From assembly GCF_900215205.1 (NCBI RefSeq), contig NZ_OBDY01000007.1:310001-374000 (forward strand): DNA of 64,000 nucleotides, given 5' to 3'. This DNA is from Paractinoplanes atraurantiacus (lineage in GTDB: Bacteria; Actinomycetota; Actinomycetes; Mycobacteriales; Micromonosporaceae). A model generated the notes under the pieces. The model was not told the DNA's origin. It saw nothing but the letters and a program-made list of their open reading frames with translations, and made no database searches. Both the position numbers and the translations under genes were made by a program. This document shows, piece by piece, positions 18,857-28,624 of the stretch (the first letter of the stretch is position 1; every line of letters starts with the position of its first letter).

Positions 18857-21800
18857 CCCTCTCCTCGAGGGTGGCGACGATGGCCCGATAGTCCTGGTTC
18901 AACGGGTCCTGCGAGCTGAGCCGCACCGCGACGTCCAGCGCCATGCGCATGTGCCGCCGCGCCTGTGCCATCGAACCCTGCGTACTCAGCGCTTGTGCGA
19001 GGTTCTGATGTGAAATAACAAGATCGCGCTGGAGCAGGAGGTTGCCGGGGTTCGTGGCCGCGAGACGCTCGGCGATCTCCAGGCTCTGCTGGTAATGATC
19101 CAGCGCCGTCGCGATCTCACCGCGGTCGGCCGATGCCAAAGCGAGGCTGTCGTGCGTGATTGACACCTCCCGGGCGGCCTGCACATCGTCCGGGTCCAAC
19201 GCCATGACGGACTCGCCGGCCGACAGCGCCTCACGATAGTGACGGACGGCGCTGTCCCAGTCGGCCGCCTCCCGGTACGTGTCGGCCAGCCCTCGGTGTG
19301 CTGCGGCGAGGTCGCTTCGCAGAGTGGCCTCACCCGGCAGCGCGGCTGTCAACTGTTCGACGATCTCCAAGCCTCGCCGGAAATAGTCGACAGCGGTCCG
19401 GTAGTCCTCTACATCGCGGGACAGCTGCCCCAGAGCGGCGAGGGTGACGTAGAGGTCGCGCAGCGCGTTCGGATCGTCGGCCGCCTCCGCAGTCACGCCA
19501 CGGGCGATGTCCAAGGCGCGCTGGTAGAACTGCGTCGCCTCCCGCGCTCGCCCGGCGCGACGGGCGATGTCACCCAACTGCCGCAGGTACAGGCCGATCG
19601 GCCGGCCGTCGGCTCGGGCCTCCGCCAGCGCGAGCGCTTGGCGATATCGCGCATCGGCGGCCTTGAGGTCGCCCTGCGACAGGGCGAGGTCGCCCAGTCG
19701 CGCGTGAATGCCGTGGAGATCCTCGCCTTCCGTGTCGTCGCCGAACTCCAGAGCACTCCGGTAGTAGTTCTCCGCCGCCCGAAGGTCCCCGGTGCGCGCC
19801 ACCAGGTCGCCGAGCTGCAGGTACAGCCCGAGCATCTCCGACTGCTCTTCCGGACCGCCACGGGCGATCGCGAGGGCCCTCTCCACATCGCGCCGCGCCG
19901 CCTCGTACTCACCGGTCGCGGCCGACACATCGGCACGGCCGCGGTACGCCGTGAACAGCATGGATCGCATGTCGAGGCGGTCGGCGCCGGCACCGCTCGC
20001 CAGCTCGACGAGCTGATCGAGATGGTGCCGGGACCGCCGGAAGTCCTCGTTCCGGAAAGCGGTGACAGCCGCGCGCCAGTGCATCTGGAGCACCCGCACC
20101 GAGGCCGGCTCTCCCGGCGTCATCTGCTCGACCAGGGTCAGCAGGTCGCGTTCGACGGCTTCGCTGCCGCCGCTGGGCGCAAGCCGGAGCGGGACGATCG
20201 ACAGCACCGCCTCGGTCACGTCCGACCGCTGGCTGAGCCGGCCGGCGAGCCGGCGGGCACGGGACTGGGCCTGGCGCGCGTCCTCGCCCATACCGGCCAG
20301 CTCGTAGGCTTTCGCCAGCAAGCCCAAGTTCAGCAGCTCGCTCGGCAGGTCATCGGCGTCGCGGGCCCGTGACACGGCCTGCTCCATCAGGTCGACCGCG
20401 CGGTCCGCCGAGCCCTCGGCGATCAGAAGGTCGGCCACGTCACGGCTGACGGCGGCCGTCTCCTGGACGGCGCCGAGCGACTCGAACAGCCGGAAGCTTT
20501 CGCCCAAGGTCGCCAGGGCGTCGGCGGAGTGCCCGAGCCGGGCCACCAGCCGGCCCCGGCCGGCCAGGGCGAGCGCGAGCGCGTGCAGGTCGCCGAGCTC
20601 GCGTGCGGTGGCGATGCTGTAGTCGAACGCGGACATCGCCTCCGCGACCTCACCGCCGGCAGCGAAGGCGTTGCCCAGCTCGCTCCAGATACGCGCCTGG
20701 TGCGGAAGATCCGCCGACCGGCGAGCAAGGTCCAGCGCCTGATCCAGATGGACGGCGGCGCCCAGCGGATCGTCCTCGACCGTCAACTTGGCCAGAGCCA
20801 CCAGTGACCGGCACTCGCCCGCCTCGTCGCCGTGCTCCCGGTACAACTCGACCGCGTTGGACAGGGCCCGGACCGCCTCGCTGCGGTCGCCCTCGCGCCG
20901 CATCACCTCGCCGATGAGCTCCAGGGCGACCGGCGCGTTGGCGGGCGTCCCGTCGCCGAGGAGCGGCACCAGCGTCTGGAAGGCCTCCTGCGGCAGGTCC
21001 AGCTCCAGGTAGGAGCGGGCCAGCCGGGTCCACGGTCCGGGATCGTCCTCGGTGGGCGAGCGGTCGGCCAGCAGATGCCGGACGCGGCTCAGCGCGCCCG
21101 CCGCGTCCTCCACGTTACGGACGTGCCGGTAACAGTCTGCGGCCGTGAGCAGGGCGTCGATCTCCAGCGGCACATCGCCGCCGTCACGGGCGAGATGGAC
21201 CGCGTCCTCCAGCCCGGAGATGGCCTGGTCGAACAGGCGCCGGGCCAGCGCGAGCTTCGACGCGCGGATGAGCTGGGCCGCCAGCAGCACCGGATCGCCG
21301 ACCGCGCGGGCCCGGCGGACCGCCTCGCCCGCCGCGGCCTCGGCCTCGTCGATCGCTCCGGTCCGGTAGTGGTCGAAGGCGAGCCGGCCGAGCGCCTCCG
21401 CCTCGGACCGCTGGTCGCCGCGGCTCCGCGCGGCGTCCTGCGCGATCTCGTCGAGGACGAGGAGGTCGTGGTGCCGGTTCAGGATCCCCGCGACCCGGCG
21501 CAAGTTGCTCACCGTCTCCAGGAAGTCCGGCCCGCCGGAGCGCACGGACCGGCGGACCGCCTCGCGCACCGCCGGCCACTGCCGGTCGAGCCAGGCGACG
21601 TCGGCGGCCCGCCCCCGGCCGGCCTTGCGACCCGCGAGACTGACGTACGCGGCCACGACGCCGTCCGGTGCATCGGGAAGCGCGGCCTCGGCCAGCGCCG
21701 GTCGCAGCGCGAGACCCCGGGCCGGGTCGTGGTAGAACACACCGGCCGCCTCCAGGACAGCGAGATGCTGCCGGGCGGCTGCCTCGCCCATCGCCCACAC

Positions 21801-22628
21801 CGCGCCCGCGGCCTCCGGATCGGCGGTTCCTCCGATCTCGACCAGGGACCGAAGCATCTTCAGGATGGAGCGGGCGCTGCTGCCGGTCGCCTCCCCCACC
21901 CTCAGCGCCGCCAACCGCACGGCGAAATCGATGGGATCGTCGTAATCGATGCTGAACTGGTCGCCGCCGCCTGCCGCGAGCCGAAGAGCCAACGGAAGAC
22001 CCGCGCAACGGGCGATCAGCCCGTCGGTCTCCGTCGTGGATGCCTCTCGCCCGAGCAGTGTCAGGCTGTCCTCCGGGCGAAGCGCGGTCGCCGTCACATT
22101 GGGCGTTTTGCTGCGTAGCCGCGCAGTCGCGATGAAACGTCCGGCCTCGGGCAGCAATTCGGTCAATTGGTCGGCGACCTCGCTCCGCCGGAAGTTGTCG
22201 AGGACCACGATGTCTTCCGGCTTGATCGTGGCCCGCAGCAGTTTCGTTTGCTGTTCCAGCCGTGCCGGCAACGCGTCGAGGGCGACACCGAGTGAGAGAA
22301 GCAACTCCCGGACGGCGTCGTGCACCCGGCGATCGGGGCCTGCGAGGTCTACCACCGCCACCCGGCCGCCGGGATGCGCCTTGTTCCACCTTCGGGCGAC
22401 CAGCAGCGCGAGGGTCGAAGCGCCCGATCCCGGCCGTCCGGTGATCGTCAGCCCTCGGGGCCGCGACTCCAGGCTCCTCAGGGCCGAGGCCGCCTCCTCC
22501 TCACGGCCGAGCACCACCGGCGGGCCGGGCTCCCCGAGGCCGGCCCGCCCGGCGTGCAGGGCGTCGCGGATCGCGGGTGAGAGCCGGGCCCGGGGCTCGC
22601 CGAGATCGTCCAACGGTGGCGGGGTCAT
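18837..22628 (-). CDS. Large NB-ARC-like/TPR protein with a degenerate Walker A
   Basis: The 1263-residue protein begins at ATG 22628 with an ATGA overlap with the upstream ATPase gene; the longer frame beyond it is a shadow. Residues about 40-330 look like an NB-ARC/STAND NTPase: Walker A position GRPGSGASTL, Walker B IVVLDNF (about 140-146), an arginine stretch FIATARLRSK, and the GLPLAL motif near 210. The Walker A lysine is replaced by alanine (residue 70, codon 22419-22421 on the minus strand), so ATP binding may be weak or lost. From about residue 400 to the end are many tetratricopeptide repeats, for example AENYYRSALEFGD and AVDYFRRGLEIVEQ. It could be a sensor, scaffold or defence protein. 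No effector domain is recognised. Confidence 0.85.
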   Translation of the reverse strand: MTPPPLDDLGEPRARLSPAIRDALHAGRAGLGEPGPPVVLGREEEAASALRSLESRPRGLTITGRPGSGASTLALLVARRWNKAHPGGRVAVVDLAGPDRRVHDAVRELLLSLGVALDALPARLEQQTKLLRATIKPEDIVVLDNFRRSEVADQLTELLPEAGRFIATARLRSKTPNVTATALRPEDSLTLLGREASTTETDGLIARCAGLPLALRLAAGGGDQFSIDYDDPIDFAVRLAALRVGEATGSSARSILKMLRSLVEIGGTADPEAAGAVWAMGEAAARQHLAVLEAAGVFYHDPARGLALRPALAEAALPDAPDGVVAAYVSLAGRKAGRGRAADVAWLDRQWPAVREAVRRSVRSGGPDFLETVSNLRRVAGILNRHHDLLVLDEIAQDAARSRGDQRSEAEALGRLAFDHYRTGAIDEAEAAAGEAVRRARAVGDPVLLAAQLIRASKLALARRLFDQAISGLEDAVHLARDGGDVPLEIDALLTAADCYRHVRNVEDAAGALSRVRHLLADRSPTEDDPGPWTRLARSYLELDLPQEAFQTLVPLLGDGTPANAPVALELIGEVMRREGDRSEAVRALSNAVELYREHGDEAGECRSLVALAKLTVEDDPLGAAVHLDQALDLARRSADLPHQARIWSELGNAFAAGGEVAEAMSAFDYSIATARELGDLHALALALAGRGRLVARLGHSADALATLGESFRLFESLGAVQETAAVSRDVADLLIAEGSADRAVDLMEQAVSRARDADDLPSELLNLGLLAKAYELAGMGEDARQAQSRARRLAGRLSQRSDVTEAVLSIVPLRLAPSGGSEAVERDLLTLVEQMTPGEPASVRVLQMHWRAAVTAFRNEDFRRSRHHLDQLVELASGAGADRLDMRSMLFTAYRGRADVSAATGEYEAARRDVERALAIARGGPEEQSEMLGLYLQLGDLVARTGDLRAAENYYRSALEFGDDTEGEDLHGIHARLGDLALSQGDLKAADARYRQALALAEARADGRPIGLYLRQLGDIARRAGRAREATQFYQRALDIARGVTAEAADDPNALRDLYVTLAALGQLSRDVEDYRTAVDYFRRGLEIVEQLTAALPGEATLRSDLAAAHRGLADTYREAADWDSAVRHYREALSAGESVMALDPDDVQAAREVSITHDSLALASADRGEIATALDHYQQSLEIAERLAATNPGNLLLQRDLVISHQNLAQALSTQGSMAQARRHMRMALDVAVRLSSQDPLNQDYRAIVATLEERVSGLSG

Positions 22629-23944
22629 GAGTCGAGGTCCAGCGGCTCCTTGGCCGCCAGATCGTTGGTCGGGTCGAAATCCGACTCCAGCCACGGCCAG
22701 TCCGGCCGGCCGTAACGGCGGTAGAACAGGAAGGACTTGTCGACCACGAACAGGCGCTTGGTCCGCCGGTTGTACATCAGGACGCCCGGCTTGAGGTTGA
22801 TCTTGCTTTGCAGCCGGTCGATGCGCTGAAGCGCCTGGGTGAGGTCGGCCGAGCGGATCGGCGACGGTGCCGCGTCGTTGATCCTCGCCAGCAACTCCGG
22901 TTGTTCGAGCCCGTCCTGTAGGTCTGCGTCCTCCGCCTCGGAGACGGCCCACAGCACGTACCGGTAGACCTCGAGGCCGTGACCGAGCCGGCGCATGCCA
23001 CGCACGAAACTGTCGAGGAAGTTGTCGAACCGGCCTTGCATCGAGTCGGCCACAGCGGAGCGGGCACGGGCGAGGCTGTCGCCAGGCGTCAGGTACGGCG
23101 AGTCGCTCCGCAGCCCGAAGATCTTCTCCTCGCGGCAGACGCTCTCCGCCAGCCGCTGGAGAAGACCCACGTTGTTGTAGGCGTCGCTCACCAGATCCCG
23201 GCGCAGCGACGCCGACATGCCGATGGACAGCTCCTTGGCGCCCATCCTGAGCACCTCGTTGAGCTCGTCGTCGGTCCATGTCAGGTGGATGTCCTCGACC
23301 CGACCCTCGAGGTCGCCGTTGTAGTACGAAAGCAGGTGATCGGTGGGCCAGACACCGATCACTACCGGGAAGACACCCAAATCGCCGAGCGCCTTGAACA
23401 GGTAGGCTGCCTCGCGCCTGTTGTCCTCCGACACGTAGTGGAAATCCTCGATGACCAGCTGCTTCTCGGCGGCGTGCAGAACCTTCGCGACCCAGCCGAG
23501 ATCGGCCGGCGTCTGGCCGATGGGCTGCGACTCCACCTCGTTCGTCCGGACCGCCTTGCCGGCGAGCTTCGCCCCGAAGCCCAGCTTGGTGAGAATCTTG
23601 ACGCCCAGCTCGCCGGTCCCCGAGAACTCCATCGTGCCCTCGTAGGTGCCGACGGACTTCTGCTTGATCTCGCTGCGGATGCCCAGCGCGCCCAGCGCCT
23701 GTTGCAGGAGCTGCTCCGTGGTCGTGCCCGGCTGGCACTGCACGACGATGACGTCGTCAGTGCCGAGCAGCTTGGCCCGTAGCCAGGACTTGCCCTGTTT
23801 GGAGTCGCCGTGGATCACGACGTGGCGGCCGGCGCTGAGCACATAGCTCAGTTTCTCGTCGAGACCCCCGCGGTCGACGTACGATCGCGAGTTCACCGTC
23901 GGGCGGATACCGAAGACGTCCGACAGCTCGGTCTTGTCGGCCAT
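22625..23944 (-). CDS. P-loop ATPase partner of the NB-ARC/TPR protein
   Basis: The 439-residue product starts at ATG 23944 behind a strong GGAGGAGG site; an ATG further upstream lacks such a site. It has an intact Walker A, GDSKQGKS (residues 46-53), and Walker B with the catalytic glutamate, QLVIEDFHYV (E166, D167). A likely sensor-1 strand is PVVIGVWPTD. The N-terminal segment SYVDRGGLDEKL precedes the P-loop, as in AAA+/STAND ATPases that recognise a partner or signal. The C-terminal half is helical, with a basic end rich in aromatic residues. I do not recognise a named family. It is the upstream gene of an overlapping pair and may form a three-gene unit with the MFS gene 46 bases upstream. 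Confidence 0.75.
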   Translation of the reverse strand: MADKTELSDVFGIRPTVNSRSYVDRGGLDEKLSYVLSAGRHVVIHGDSKQGKSWLRAKLLGTDDVIVVQCQPGTTTEQLLQQALGALGIRSEIKQKSVGTYEGTMEFSGTGELGVKILTKLGFGAKLAGKAVRTNEVESQPIGQTPADLGWVAKVLHAAEKQLVIEDFHYVSEDNRREAAYLFKALGDLGVFPVVIGVWPTDHLLSYYNGDLEGRVEDIHLTWTDDELNEVLRMGAKELSIGMSASLRRDLVSDAYNNVGLLQRLAESVCREEKIFGLRSDSPYLTPGDSLARARSAVADSMQGRFDNFLDSFVRGMRRLGHGLEVYRYVLWAVSEAEDADLQDGLEQPELLARINDAAPSPIRSADLTQALQRIDRLQSKINLKPGVLMYNRRTKRLFVVDKSFLFYRRYGRPDWPWLESDFDPTNDLAAKEPLDLDS

Positions 23945-23990
23945 CGGCCCTCCTCCGGCTGTGACATGACGGCATCCAGAACCATAGTTC

Positions 23991-25214
23991 CTAAAGGCGA
24001 GTTCCCTCGTACGCACGCGCGGCGAACCGGTCGATTTCAGCCGCCCGGCGGAACGACCCGATGGTGAGTACGGCGACGAGGATCGCGGGCGCGGCGGTGA
24101 AGGCGAAACACACGGACAGCGGGAAACGGCCTATCAGCAGGCCGATCGAGGCGGCGCCCAGCGAGTTGGCCAGGTTGTAGGCGGCGTTCACCCACGTGCC
24201 GGCCTGGACGCGGGCGCCGGGTGGGGCCGCGCTGTCGGCGATCAGGTAGGCGGTGGTCAAGGCGGGTGAGAGGAACAGGCCGGTGACTGCGACCAGGGCG
24301 GCGAGCGCCCACAGGTTGCCGGCCAGTCCGGCGGCGGCCAGGGAGAGGCCCAAGGCGAAGGCCAGCAGTGGGAGGCGTCTTTCGCCGGGCGAGCGCCACC
24401 TGATCGCGCCGTGGACCAGGCCGCCGGTGACGCTGCCGACGGCCAGGGCGGCCTCCAGCCAGGCGACGGCCGCGATGTGGTGGGTGCGGTCGGCGAAGGC
24501 GACCACCAGCAGGCTCAGCGCGCCGAGGCTCAGGCCGGCCGCCGCCGACACCAGCACCGGGGCGAGAACCACCGGCACCGGTCCTCGCGCCGGCGGCGGG
24601 GCCGGCTGGGAGATCGGCGGCGGGGCCGGCGGGGACGTCGGCGCGCCGGCCAGCAGGATGCTTCCGGTCAGGACCAGGGCGGCGCTCACCGCGACGCCCA
24701 GCGCGGGGTTCGCCACGGCCGCGAAGAGGCCGGCCAGCAGCGGGCCGGTGACGTACAGCAGCTCCTCGCAGACCGTGTCCAGCGAGAAGGCTCGTTGTCG
24801 CAGCTCCTCCGTGGGCATGAGGTCTGTCCACAGTGCCCGCATGATGGGGCCGAGCGGCGGGGTGAGAGCGCCGGCGGTGACGGCCAGCGACCACAGCACG
24901 AGGTTCGGCGGCCCCGGGCGCCAGGTGACGGCGGCGATCAAGGTCAGGAGCAGGGCGTACGCCGAAGCCAGGGGCACCAGCGCGCGGCGGAGCCCGCAGC
25001 GGTCGATCAAGCGGGCGCGCAGCGGGGACAGGAAGGAGCTGGTCAAGCCGAACAGGGCGGTGAAGGTGCCGGCGACCGTGTACGAGCCGGTGGCCTGGGT
25101 GACGGACAGGACGAGCGACAGGAAGACGACGCCGTAGGACAGGCGGCCGATCAGGGCGGCGCTGAAAGCGCGCGCGGCCTGCGGCGTGCGCAGGACAGCA
25201 AGATATGAAGGCAT
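23991..25214 (-). CDS. MFS transporter
   Basis: The 407-residue membrane protein has about twelve hydrophobic helices, a loop LRARLIDRCGLRRALVP between helices 2 and 3 that fits the MFS pattern, and a proline-rich cytoplasmic linker (PPAPPPISQPAPPPARGP) between the halves. The start at 25214 follows GAGGAAC. It resembles actinobacterial drug or metabolite exporters; the substrate is unknown. The stop lies 46 bases before the ATPase start on the same strand, so co-transcription is possible. Confidence 0.85.
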   Translation of the reverse strand: MPSYLAVLRTPQAARAFSAALIGRLSYGVVFLSLVLSVTQATGSYTVAGTFTALFGLTSSFLSPLRARLIDRCGLRRALVPLASAYALLLTLIAAVTWRPGPPNLVLWSLAVTAGALTPPLGPIMRALWTDLMPTEELRQRAFSLDTVCEELLYVTGPLLAGLFAAVANPALGVAVSAALVLTGSILLAGAPTSPPAPPPISQPAPPPARGPVPVVLAPVLVSAAAGLSLGALSLLVVAFADRTHHIAAVAWLEAALAVGSVTGGLVHGAIRWRSPGERRLPLLAFALGLSLAAAGLAGNLWALAALVAVTGLFLSPALTTAYLIADSAAPPGARVQAGTWVNAAYNLANSLGAASIGLLIGRFPLSVCFAFTAAPAILVAVLTIGSFRRAAEIDRFAARAYEGTRL

Positions 25215-25259
25215 GGTTGTTCCTCGAGTGGGAGTAGGGCCGCGGGGAGAAGCGGCGGC

Positions 25260-26756
25260 CTACGCACGGAGGAACGACATGCCGGTCATCCTATACAGCT
25301 GGCGGATCTCCGTCAGGTGCAGGAGTTCGGCGATGGCCAGGAACAGGACCGCGGCGCTGATCAGGGCGACCGGGAGCGAATCGCTGAGCAGGGCGGTCAC
25401 GACTCCGGCGGCGCCGGTGGCCACGGCCACCTTGGCGTGGGTGCGGAGCAGGCGGTGGCCGTCGAGGCGGCCCAGGCGGCGGCGCAGGACGATGGCCGAC
25501 GCGATGAGGCCGGTGGTGTAGGCGACCGCGTACGCCAGAGGAACCGCGACCACGACCTGAGCGGAAGGCAGAGTCCAGCCCGCGACCAGGCAGCCGGGGA
25601 CGCCGACGGCCGTCACGCCGGTGGTGATCAGGGCGGGGGTGCGGGTGTCCTGCAGGGCGTAGAAGCCGCGCTGGAGGATGGCGTACGCCGTGAACGGCAC
25701 CAGCGCGACGCCGAAGGCGGCGACCACGAGGCCGAGCCGGGTCACCGCGGACGGTGAGCTGTTGCCGTGGGCGAACAGCAGGGTGGCGATCTGCGGGCCC
25801 AGCACCAGCATGGCGGCGGCGACCGGGGCCAGGATGACCACGGCCAGGCGGATCGCCCGGGACAGGTCGTCGGTGACCCGGCGCAGATCGTGGCGGGCGG
25901 CGTTGCGGGACAGGCGCGGCAGGATCGCGGTCATCACCGAGAGGGCGATCACCGCGTACGGCACCTGGAAGATCGCCGAGGCGTTCTGATAGACGCTGAC
26001 GCCGCCGGGGCCGCTCAGCGAGGCCGCGCGGGTGGCGACGGCCAGCAGGACCTGCGCGGCGGCCACCGACAGCAGCGCCCAGCCGCCGAGGCGGGCTATC
26101 CGGCGCAGGCCGAGGCCGCGCAGGTCGAAGCGCAGGCGCAGCGGAAAGCCGCTGCGGCGCAGCGCCCACACCACCAGCGCCATCTGGGCGAAGACGCCGG
26201 CGGTGGTGCCGGCGGCCAGGAGCGTGAAGCTGGGAACCGCCAGGTACAGCAGCCCGACCGCGATCACGACGACGCTGTTGATCAAAGGAGCCCAGGCCGG
26301 GGCGGCGAAACGGCCGCGGGTGTTCAGAATGGCCCCGGCGACCGCGCTCACCCCGTAGAAGGGGATCTGCGGGAGGAAGAAGCGGGCGAAGAGGACGGCG
26401 GTCGAGCGCTGATCGGCGGAGAATCCCGGCGTGTAGAGAGACACGATCCACGGCGCCGTGACCATCGCTGCGATCGTGATGGCGCTCAAGCCGTACACCG
26501 TCAGCGACAGCAATCGCTGAGCGTCGCCGGCGTGGGAAGAGCGGGCCAGCAGGGGCACGACCACACTGGCCATCGCGCCGCCGACGACGATCTCGAAGAC
26601 GGCGTTGGGCAGCGTGTTGGCGACGTTGTACGCGTCGAGCAGGCGGCTGCCGAGGCCCAGGGCCGACGCCACCACCAGAACGCGGGCGAAGCCGGCGGCG
26701 CGGGACACGAGGGTCGCCACCGCCATGCTGCGGCCGGCCTGTCCGGGAGAAGTCAT
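25260..26756 (-). CDS. murJ: Lipid II flippase MurJ (MviN family)
   Basis: The 498-residue protein has about fourteen hydrophobic helices and the MurJ/MviN pattern: LVSRAAGFARVLVVASALGL at the N terminus, then DAYNVANTLPNAVFEIVVGGA and FARFFLPQIPFYGVSAVAGAILN. MurJ moves lipid II across the membrane for peptidoglycan synthesis. This copy is compact, without the kinase-like and extracellular extensions seen in mycobacterial MviN, and could be one of several paralogues. It is divergent from the GH15 gene, with less than 50 bases between starts. The start site is not well supported by a ribosome site; a second ATG eleven codons in is possible. Confidence 0.85.
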   Translation of the reverse strand: MTSPGQAGRSMAVATLVSRAAGFARVLVVASALGLGSRLLDAYNVANTLPNAVFEIVVGGAMASVVVPLLARSSHAGDAQRLLSLTVYGLSAITIAAMVTAPWIVSLYTPGFSADQRSTAVLFARFFLPQIPFYGVSAVAGAILNTRGRFAAPAWAPLINSVVVIAVGLLYLAVPSFTLLAAGTTAGVFAQMALVVWALRRSGFPLRLRFDLRGLGLRRIARLGGWALLSVAAAQVLLAVATRAASLSGPGGVSVYQNASAIFQVPYAVIALSVMTAILPRLSRNAARHDLRRVTDDLSRAIRLAVVILAPVAAAMLVLGPQIATLLFAHGNSSPSAVTRLGLVVAAFGVALVPFTAYAILQRGFYALQDTRTPALITTGVTAVGVPGCLVAGWTLPSAQVVVAVPLAYAVAYTTGLIASAIVLRRRLGRLDGHRLLRTHAKVAVATGAAGVVTALLSDSLPVALISAAVLFLAIAELLHLTEIRQLYRMTGMSFLRA

Positions 26757-26803
26757 CGCCGGTCATGGTAGGCGCCGGGCGCACGCGGGTATGCACACCG
26801 ACT

Positions 26804-28624
26804 ATGGCACTGCCGATCGAGGACTACGCGATCATCGCGGACACGCAGACGGCCGCGCTCGTGGGGCGCAACGGCACCATCGACTGGCTGTGCGTGCCAC
26901 GCTTCGACTCCGGGGCGATCTTCGCGGCGCTGCTGGGCGACGAGGAGAACGGGCACTGGAGCATCGCGCCCCAGGGCGATTTCACCGTCCGGCGGCGTTA
27001 CGTCGACGAGACGCTGGTGCTGGAGACGGAGTTCGAGACCGCGGACGGCGTGGTGCGCCTGACCGATTTCATGCCGCCGCGCGACACCGAGGCGCCGTCG
27101 GTCGTCCGGATCGTCACCGGCGTGCGCGGGCGCGTGGACATGACGATGGTGCTGCGGCTGCGTTTCGATTACGGGCAGGTGGTGCCGTGGGTGTACCAGG
27201 AGCAGGGCGATCTGGTCGCGGTGGCCGGCCCGGACGCGGCCTGGCTGCGCACGCCGGTGGAGACGCGCGGCGAGAACATGGCCACCCGGGCCGAGTTCAC
27301 GGTCGGGCCGGGCGAGACCGTGCCGTTCGTGCTGACCTGGCGGCCGTCGCACCTGCCGCCGCCCGAGCCGGTCGACCCGGTCAAGGAGCTGGGCGTCACC
27401 GAAGGGTATTGGCGGGGCTGGATCTCCGCGTGCACCTACGAGGGCGAGTGGCGCGACGCCGTCGTACGCTCGCTGCTGACTTTGAAGGCTTTGACATACG
27501 CCCCGACGGGCGGCATCGTCGCCGCGGCCACCACCTCCCTGCCCGAGAAACTCGGCGGCGTCCGCAACTGGGACTACCGTTTCTGCTGGCTGCGCGACGC
27601 CACCATCACGCTGCAGTCGCTGCTCTACTCGGGGTTTCAGAGCGAGGCGGCGGCCTGGCGCAAATGGCTGCTGCGGGCCATTGCGGGCAACCCCGCCGAG
27701 CTTCAGATCATGTACGGGGTGGCCGGCGAGCGCCGCATCGACGAGTACGTGGCCACGTGGCTCACCGGTTACGACGGCAATCCCGTACGGATCGGCAACG
27801 CCGCCGCCGAGCAGTTCCAGCTCGACGTCTACGGCGAGGTGATGGACGCCCTGCACCAGGATCGGCGGGCCGGCCTGAAGGTGACCGACCCGGCGTGGGA
27901 GCTGCAGTGCAAGCTGATGCAGTTTGTCGAGGAACACTGGCGCGACCCCGACGAGGGCATCTGGGAGGTCCGGGGCGGGCCCAAGCAGTTCGTGCACTCG
28001 AAGTTGATGGCCTGGGTGGCGGCCGACCGCGCGGTCCGGGCGGTGAAGGATTTCGGCCTGCCCGGCCCCCTGAAGCGATGGGTGAAGCTGCGCGACGAGA
28101 TTCATGCGGAGATTCTGGCGAAGGGATACGACAAAAAACGGCGCACGTTCACGCAGTACTACGGCTCCGACGAGCTCGACGCCGCGTTGCTCATGGTGCC
28201 GCTGGTCGGCTTCCTGCCCGCCGACGACGAGCGGGTCGTGGGCACGGTCGCCGCGATCGAGGAGAACCTGCTGGTCGACGGCTTCGTGCAGCGCTACACC
28301 CAGCATCACGACACGGACGTCGACGGCCTGCCGCCGGGCGAGGGCGCGTTCCTGGCCTGTACGTTCTGGCTGGCCGACAACTACGCGCTGATGGGCCGCC
28401 AGGAGGAGGCGCGGGAGACCTTCGGCCGCCTGCTGGCGTTGCGCAACGACGTGGGCCTGCTTTCCGAGGAGTACGACACGGACGCCGGCCGCCTCGTCGG
28501 CAACTTCCCGCAGGCGTTCAGCCACGTCCCGCTGATCGACACGGCCCGCACGCTGACGGCGGCCCTGGCCCCGACCGAGGCCCGCGTCACGGAAGGGCTG
28601 AAGCCAGCTCCCGACGGGAAGTGA
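26804..28624 (+). CDS. Glycoside hydrolase family 15 protein (trehalase or glucoamylase type)
   Basis: The 606-residue enzyme is taken from ATG 26804 (MALPIEDYAIIADTQTAALV), where the family normally begins; an upstream ATG at 26765 is less likely. An N-terminal beta-sandwich (NGTIDWLCVPRFDSGAIFA) is followed by an (alpha/alpha)6 barrel with NWDYRFCWLRDATITL. EGIWEVRGGP and LLSEEYDTDAGRLVGNFPQA carry the two glutamates expected as acid and base. In actinobacteria such intracellular GH15 proteins include trehalases, but many are untested. No signal peptide is seen. The 3' end overlaps the convergent LuxR gene by 38 bases. Confidence 0.9.
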   Translation: MALPIEDYAIIADTQTAALVGRNGTIDWLCVPRFDSGAIFAALLGDEENGHWSIAPQGDFTVRRRYVDETLVLETEFETADGVVRLTDFMPPRDTEAPSVVRIVTGVRGRVDMTMVLRLRFDYGQVVPWVYQEQGDLVAVAGPDAAWLRTPVETRGENMATRAEFTVGPGETVPFVLTWRPSHLPPPEPVDPVKELGVTEGYWRGWISACTYEGEWRDAVVRSLLTLKALTYAPTGGIVAAATTSLPEKLGGVRNWDYRFCWLRDATITLQSLLYSGFQSEAAAWRKWLLRAIAGNPAELQIMYGVAGERRIDEYVATWLTGYDGNPVRIGNAAAEQFQLDVYGEVMDALHQDRRAGLKVTDPAWELQCKLMQFVEEHWRDPDEGIWEVRGGPKQFVHSKLMAWVAADRAVRAVKDFGLPGPLKRWVKLRDEIHAEILAKGYDKKRRTFTQYYGSDELDAALLMVPLVGFLPADDERVVGTVAAIEENLLVDGFVQRYTQHHDTDVDGLPPGEGAFLACTFWLADNYALMGRQEEARETFGRLLALRNDVGLLSEEYDTDAGRLVGNFPQAFSHVPLIDTARTLTAALAPTEARVTEGLKPAPDGK

